Below, in pieces: positions 5,398 to 7,389 of a stretch of DNA of 7,389 nucleotides. Below the pieces are notes generated by a model, which did not search any database, was not told where the DNA came from, and worked only from the letters and a program-made list of their open reading frames with translations. How positions within the stretch are numbered: the stretch's first letter is position 1; the number at the start of each line of letters is the position of its first letter. This DNA is from Candidatus Hydrogenedentota bacterium (lineage in GTDB: Bacteria; Hydrogenedentota; Hydrogenedentia; Hydrogenedentiales; CAITNO01): positions 1-7,389 of the forward strand of contig CAIXUF010000522.1 in NCBI GenBank assembly GCA_903922535.1, written 5' to 3'. The position numbers were made by a program, and so were the translations under genes.

Positions 5398-6723
5398 ATG
5401 CGACTGCGAATGAGTGCCCCTGTTGTCCTGCTGGCATGCGCCGTGATCATGCTGGCAACCGCTTCGGCGTATGCCGTTCCAGGGTATTTGACCAGTTTCG
5501 AGGGAGCCTATCCGGCGGCGGCGGGCTCGCGCATCGACGCGTGCCAACTTTGCCACGTTAATGCCAACCCCTACAGTGGTTCCGCCCGAAACGCATACGG
5601 CTCGGCCTATTCAGGCAACGGCTACAATTTCAAGACCATTGAGCCCCTCGACAGCGACGGTGACGGGTACACGAACCTGGCGGAAATCACCGCTCTGACT
5701 TTTCCCGGCAATGCGGCGGACCATCCTGTTGCGGCGACGGGTTCGCTGACCGTGACCATTTTGCCGGCGGGGGCCGTGACCGCGGGCGCGCGGTGGCGCG
5801 TGGGACCTGCAGGCGCGTACCAGAACAGCGGCGCGACCGTCACCGGTCTGGCTGTGGGCTCGGTCACCGTTCAGTTCAGCACGGTCACCGGATGGACCAC
5901 CCCGGCAGACCAGTCTGTCAGCATCACCGCGGGCGGGACCACCCCGGCGGGGGGCACCTATGTGCAGCTTGCGTCGGTGCCGAATGTTGTTGGCCAGATG
6001 CAGGCCGCCGCGTCCACGCTGATACTCGGCGCCGGTCTGGTGGTCGGCACGATTGCCCAGGAGTACAGCCAGACGGTGCCCGAGGGGACCGTCATCAACC
6101 AGACGCCTTCCGCAGGCGAGTTCGTCGCCCCCGGAAGTGCGGTGCTGCTGACCGTGTCCAAGGGTGTGCAGCCCATCGTCACGGGTTCCATCGTCATCAA
6201 CAAGGGCGCATGGGCCACCAACACCGTGAATGTCACCCTGACCCTGACCTGGTCGTCCAATGCGGTGCGCATGCGCTTCAGTGACAACGGTGCGAACTGG
6301 ACGATGTGGGAGCCCTTGAAGGCCACCCGGACCTACACGCTGCCGGCCGGGGACGGATACAAGACGGTGCGGGTACAGTTCCTCGACATTGCCAACAACC
6401 GTTCGGTGGCGTACAACGACTATATTATCTTGGACACCGTGCCTCCCACGGGTTCAATCGCGATCAATAACGGGGCACAGGCCACCTCCAGCGCGTCGGT
6501 CACTCTTTCCCTGACCGCATCCGACGCGGGGTCCGGGGTCCAGTCCATGCGTTTCAGCGATAACGGATCAACGTGGTCACTTTGGGAACCGGTGGCGGCA
6601 ACCCGCGCCTACGTTCTGCCGGGACCGGCGGGTGGCTACAACACCGTCCGGGTGCAGTACCGCGACGCGGCGGGCAACTACTCCGCCATCTACAGCGACT
6701 ATATCTTCGTTCAAGGCATCTAG
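5398..6723 (+). CDS. Exported heme-module / PEGA-like / PASTA / 2x Ig-like protein (gene D)
   Basis: A 441-residue protein. Residues 1-26 are a signal peptide (cleavage after AYA). The head has Cys49-x-x-Cys52-His53 followed by a longer loop (VNANPYSGSARN) than in genes A-C, Tyr76 where gene B has His67, and D85-S-D-G-D-G-Y-T-N-x-x-E96. A PEGA-like module (about 115-190) and one PASTA repeat (192-259) follow. The C-terminal 180 residues are two Ig-like repeats (263-351, 352-441) with GSI-x-IN, MRFSDNG, WEP and TVRVQ landmarks. This repeat is common in bacterial surface proteins and is likely a beta-sandwich used for display or adhesion. Unlike A-C there is no Cys/GDLF tail; the protein stops within the last Ig-like strand, so it is probably secreted or held by another partner. 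Gene E shares its loop type, so D and E form a subgroup. Confidence 0.92.
   Translation: MRLRMSAPVVLLACAVIMLATASAYAVPGYLTSFEGAYPAAAGSRIDACQLCHVNANPYSGSARNAYGSAYSGNGYNFKTIEPLDSDGDGYTNLAEITALTFPGNAADHPVAATGSLTVTILPAGAVTAGARWRVGPAGAYQNSGATVTGLAVGSVTVQFSTVTGWTTPADQSVSITAGGTTPAGGTYVQLASVPNVVGQMQAAASTLILGAGLVVGTIAQEYSQTVPEGTVINQTPSAGEFVAPGSAVLLTVSKGVQPIVTGSIVINKGAWATNTVNVTLTLTWSSNAVRMRFSDNGANWTMWEPLKATRTYTLPAGDGYKTVRVQFLDIANNRSVAYNDYIILDTVPPTGSIAINNGAQATSSASVTLSLTASDAGSGVQSMRFSDNGSTWSLWEPVAATRAYVLPGPAGGYNTVRVQYRDAAGNYSAIYSDYIFVQGI
6184..6720 (+). repeat. Two tandem Ig-like repeats in gene D
   Basis: Units at 6184-6450 and 6451-6720 encode 89 and 90 residues. Both share GSI-x-IN-x-GA-x-AT, MRFSDNG-x-x-W, WEP-x-x-ATR-x-Y and TVRVQ followed by a D-x-A-x-N turn. 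The first ends in DTVPPT, the usual linker between such domains. The second has the fuller DAGSGV loop that the first lacks (WSSNAV instead). Confidence 0.8.
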
Positions 6724-6764
6724 TTCGAAGGAGTCTGACTCCGAGAAGACGTGAGGGCCCGTTT

Positions 6765-6803
6765 CCCCGTCCCGCATTCCCGAAAGGGAGCGGGGCGGGG
6801 TTT
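6765..6803 (+). terminator. Probable terminator after gene D
   Basis: An almost complete 15-bp GC stem joins 6765-6775 plus 6778-6781 with 6786-6800. It has one G-T wobble, a two-base AT bulge and a GAAA tetraloop, and is followed by only three T residues (6801-6803). The stem and stable tetraloop are convincing; the T tract is weak. Confidence 0.65.
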
Positions 6804-7045
6804 GCATTGTGAGCGTTCCCGGAGGAGTGGCGCTTCTGAAAAGTCCTCCATCGGTGGCGATTGGCGGAGCGTTGAGGGGCCAATCTTGAGTTGCGGTGGT
6901 TGTGGGCGTTTGCCCTGAAGGACGACATGCTTCCGTGAAAACAAATCCCGTGCATTATGCGACAGGCCAAGAAATGTCCTGCAAAAGGCCACGGCATCCC
7001 CATTTTTCCACAGCATATTCCGCAAAGAATAGGGGTTGTTTCCTG

Positions 7046-7075
7046 ACGACAGACGGCTGAAAGTCAGAGTAAAAT
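7046..7075 (+). promoter_or_regulatory. Candidate sigma70-type promoter for gene E
   Basis: ACGACA (7046-7051, 4 of 6 to TTGACA) and TAAAAT (7070-7075, 5 of 6 to TATAAT) are separated by 18 bases. An overlapping TATAAC (7075-7080) is an alternative -10. The local A+T rise in a GC-rich region supports a promoter, but the -35 match is modest. Confidence 0.3.
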
Positions 7076-7078
7076 ATA

Positions 7079-7097
7079 ACACCAGTGAGACTGGTGT
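7079..7097 (+). repeat. Perfect 8-bp stem-loop in the gene E leader
   Basis: ACACCAGT (7079-7086) and ACTGGTGT (7090-7097) are exact complements around a GAG loop. If the candidate promoter is right, this sits at the very 5' end of the mRNA, where it could protect the transcript. A dimeric repressor operator is the other reading. Confidence 0.5.
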
Positions 7098-7131
7098 CTG
7101 TCCATAGCACCAACAGCAGTTTGAACCAAAT

Positions 7132-7137
7132 GAGGAG
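7132..7137 (+). promoter_or_regulatory. Ribosome binding site of gene E
   Basis: GAGGAG ends 6 bases before the ATG at 7144. The preceding CCAAAT resembles the CAAAT found shortly upstream of the ribosome sites of genes C and D. Confidence 0.8.
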
Positions 7138-7143
7138 ATAAAT

Positions 7144-7389
7144 ATGCGTTCACGCCTGTTTCTTTTGTCGTTCGTGTTGGCATGCGCCCCTACCCTGCTT
7201 ATGGCCCCGTCGGCGTCCGCCGTTCCGACATATTTGTCCACTTTCGAAAGCACCTACCCGGCGGCGGCAGGTTCGCGCATTGACGTGTGCCTGCTTTGCC
7301 ACGTAAATGCGGATCCCAACACGGGCTCCGCCAGAAACGTTTTCGGTTCGGCCTTTTCAAGCCACAGCCACAAGTTTGCCAATGTCGCA
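7144..7389 (+). CDS. Exported heme-module protein, fifth paralog (gene E, 3' partial)
   Basis: The first 82 codons are present and the window ends inside the gene. Residues 1-26 are a signal peptide (cleavage after ASA). The mature part starts VPTYLSTFES, nearly the same as gene D. Cys49-x-x-Cys52-His53 is the heme c motif, followed by the longer D/E-type loop (VNADPNTGSARN). His76 falls at the position of gene B His67, where gene D has Tyr. The calcium-loop-like motif and all downstream modules would lie beyond the right edge, so its stalk and anchor type are unknown. It is too short in the ordinary listing of long open frames to stand out, but its ribosome site, signal peptide and homology make it certain. 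Confidence 0.9.
   Translation, partial: MRSRLFLLSFVLACAPTLLMAPSASAVPTYLSTFESTYPAAAGSRIDVCLLCHVNADPNTGSARNVFGSAFSSHSHKFANVA

Larger units (their letters stand above)
6724..7143. other. Intergenic region D-E, no gene
   Basis: These 420 bases hold a small hairpin just after the stop (6730-6734 with 6738-6742), the strong hairpin at 6765-6800, a small GGGC/GCCC hairpin (6904-6915), a candidate promoter near 7046-7075, a perfect stem-loop at 7079-7097 and the gene E ribosome site. A minus-strand open frame across the region has no recognisable domain and no supporting context, so it is not called. Confidence 0.55.

Noticed and set aside
5431..5439. Lipoprotein signal (LLAC in gene D, VLAC in gene E, LAAC in gene C)
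   Set aside because: The Cys lies in the middle of the hydrophobic core, with more hydrophobic residues and an A-x-A site after it, so ordinary signal peptidase I cleavage is more likely. The recurring Cys is noted.
6720..7253. Minus-strand open frame across the D-E gap
   Set aside because: It runs through the gene D terminator hairpin and into the gene E signal peptide, with no recognisable domain.

Overview
The window is GC-rich bacterial DNA. It is filled by a head-to-tail array of five related genes, all on the + strand, for exported modular proteins. The first gene is cut by the left edge and the fifth by the right edge, so the array is longer than what is seen here. No transposase, tRNA, rRNA, CRISPR array or credible minus-strand gene is visible. 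The combination of a CxxCH plus EF-hand-like module, PEGA-like beta modules, strings of PASTA repeats, Ser-Asp-Asn-Gly-type Ig repeats and Cys-containing C-terminal anchors resembles surface proteins of Hydrogenedentota/PVC-like or deltaproteobacterial lineages. This taxonomic guess comes from domain style only and is weak.

Layout: gene A (1-1439, 5' partial) carries a heme module, a PEGA-like module, 4 PASTA repeats and a C-terminal tail. Gene B (1751-4480) has a signal peptide, heme module, PEGA-like module, 10 PASTA repeats and the tail. Gene C (4678-5130) has a signal peptide, heme module and the tail, with nothing between. Gene D (5398-6723) has a signal peptide, heme module, PEGA-like module, 1 PASTA repeat and 2 Ig-like repeats, with no tail. 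Gene E (7144-7389, 3' partial) shows a signal peptide and the start of the heme module. Genes B to E each have a good Shine-Dalgarno sequence and begin ATG-CGN (Met-Arg). The gaps of about 200 to 420 bases contain GC-rich hairpins, some terminator-like, so the genes may be transcribed separately.

The shared module is about 75 residues long: a signal peptide, a conserved FE-x-x-YP-A segment, a C-x-x-C-H heme c attachment motif, then a D-S-D-G-D-G-(F/Y)-T-N-x-x-E calcium-loop-like motif and a TFPG-N/D-x-A-D closing segment. Three of the five proteins (A, B, C) end in a common tail of about 42 residues: a Gly-Cys motif, a DG-x-x-x-x-x-GDLF segment, a hydrophobic stretch of about 15 residues and terminal basic residues. 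This looks like a C-terminal sorting or anchor signal.

Working inference: these are surface proteins that hold an N-terminal monoheme/calcium head at different distances from an envelope anchor, using PASTA repeats as a variable-length stalk. Gene D carries the head on a different, apparently unanchored, Ig-like scaffold. Heme loading, calcium binding, anchoring and any electron-transfer role are predictions, not shown by the sequence.
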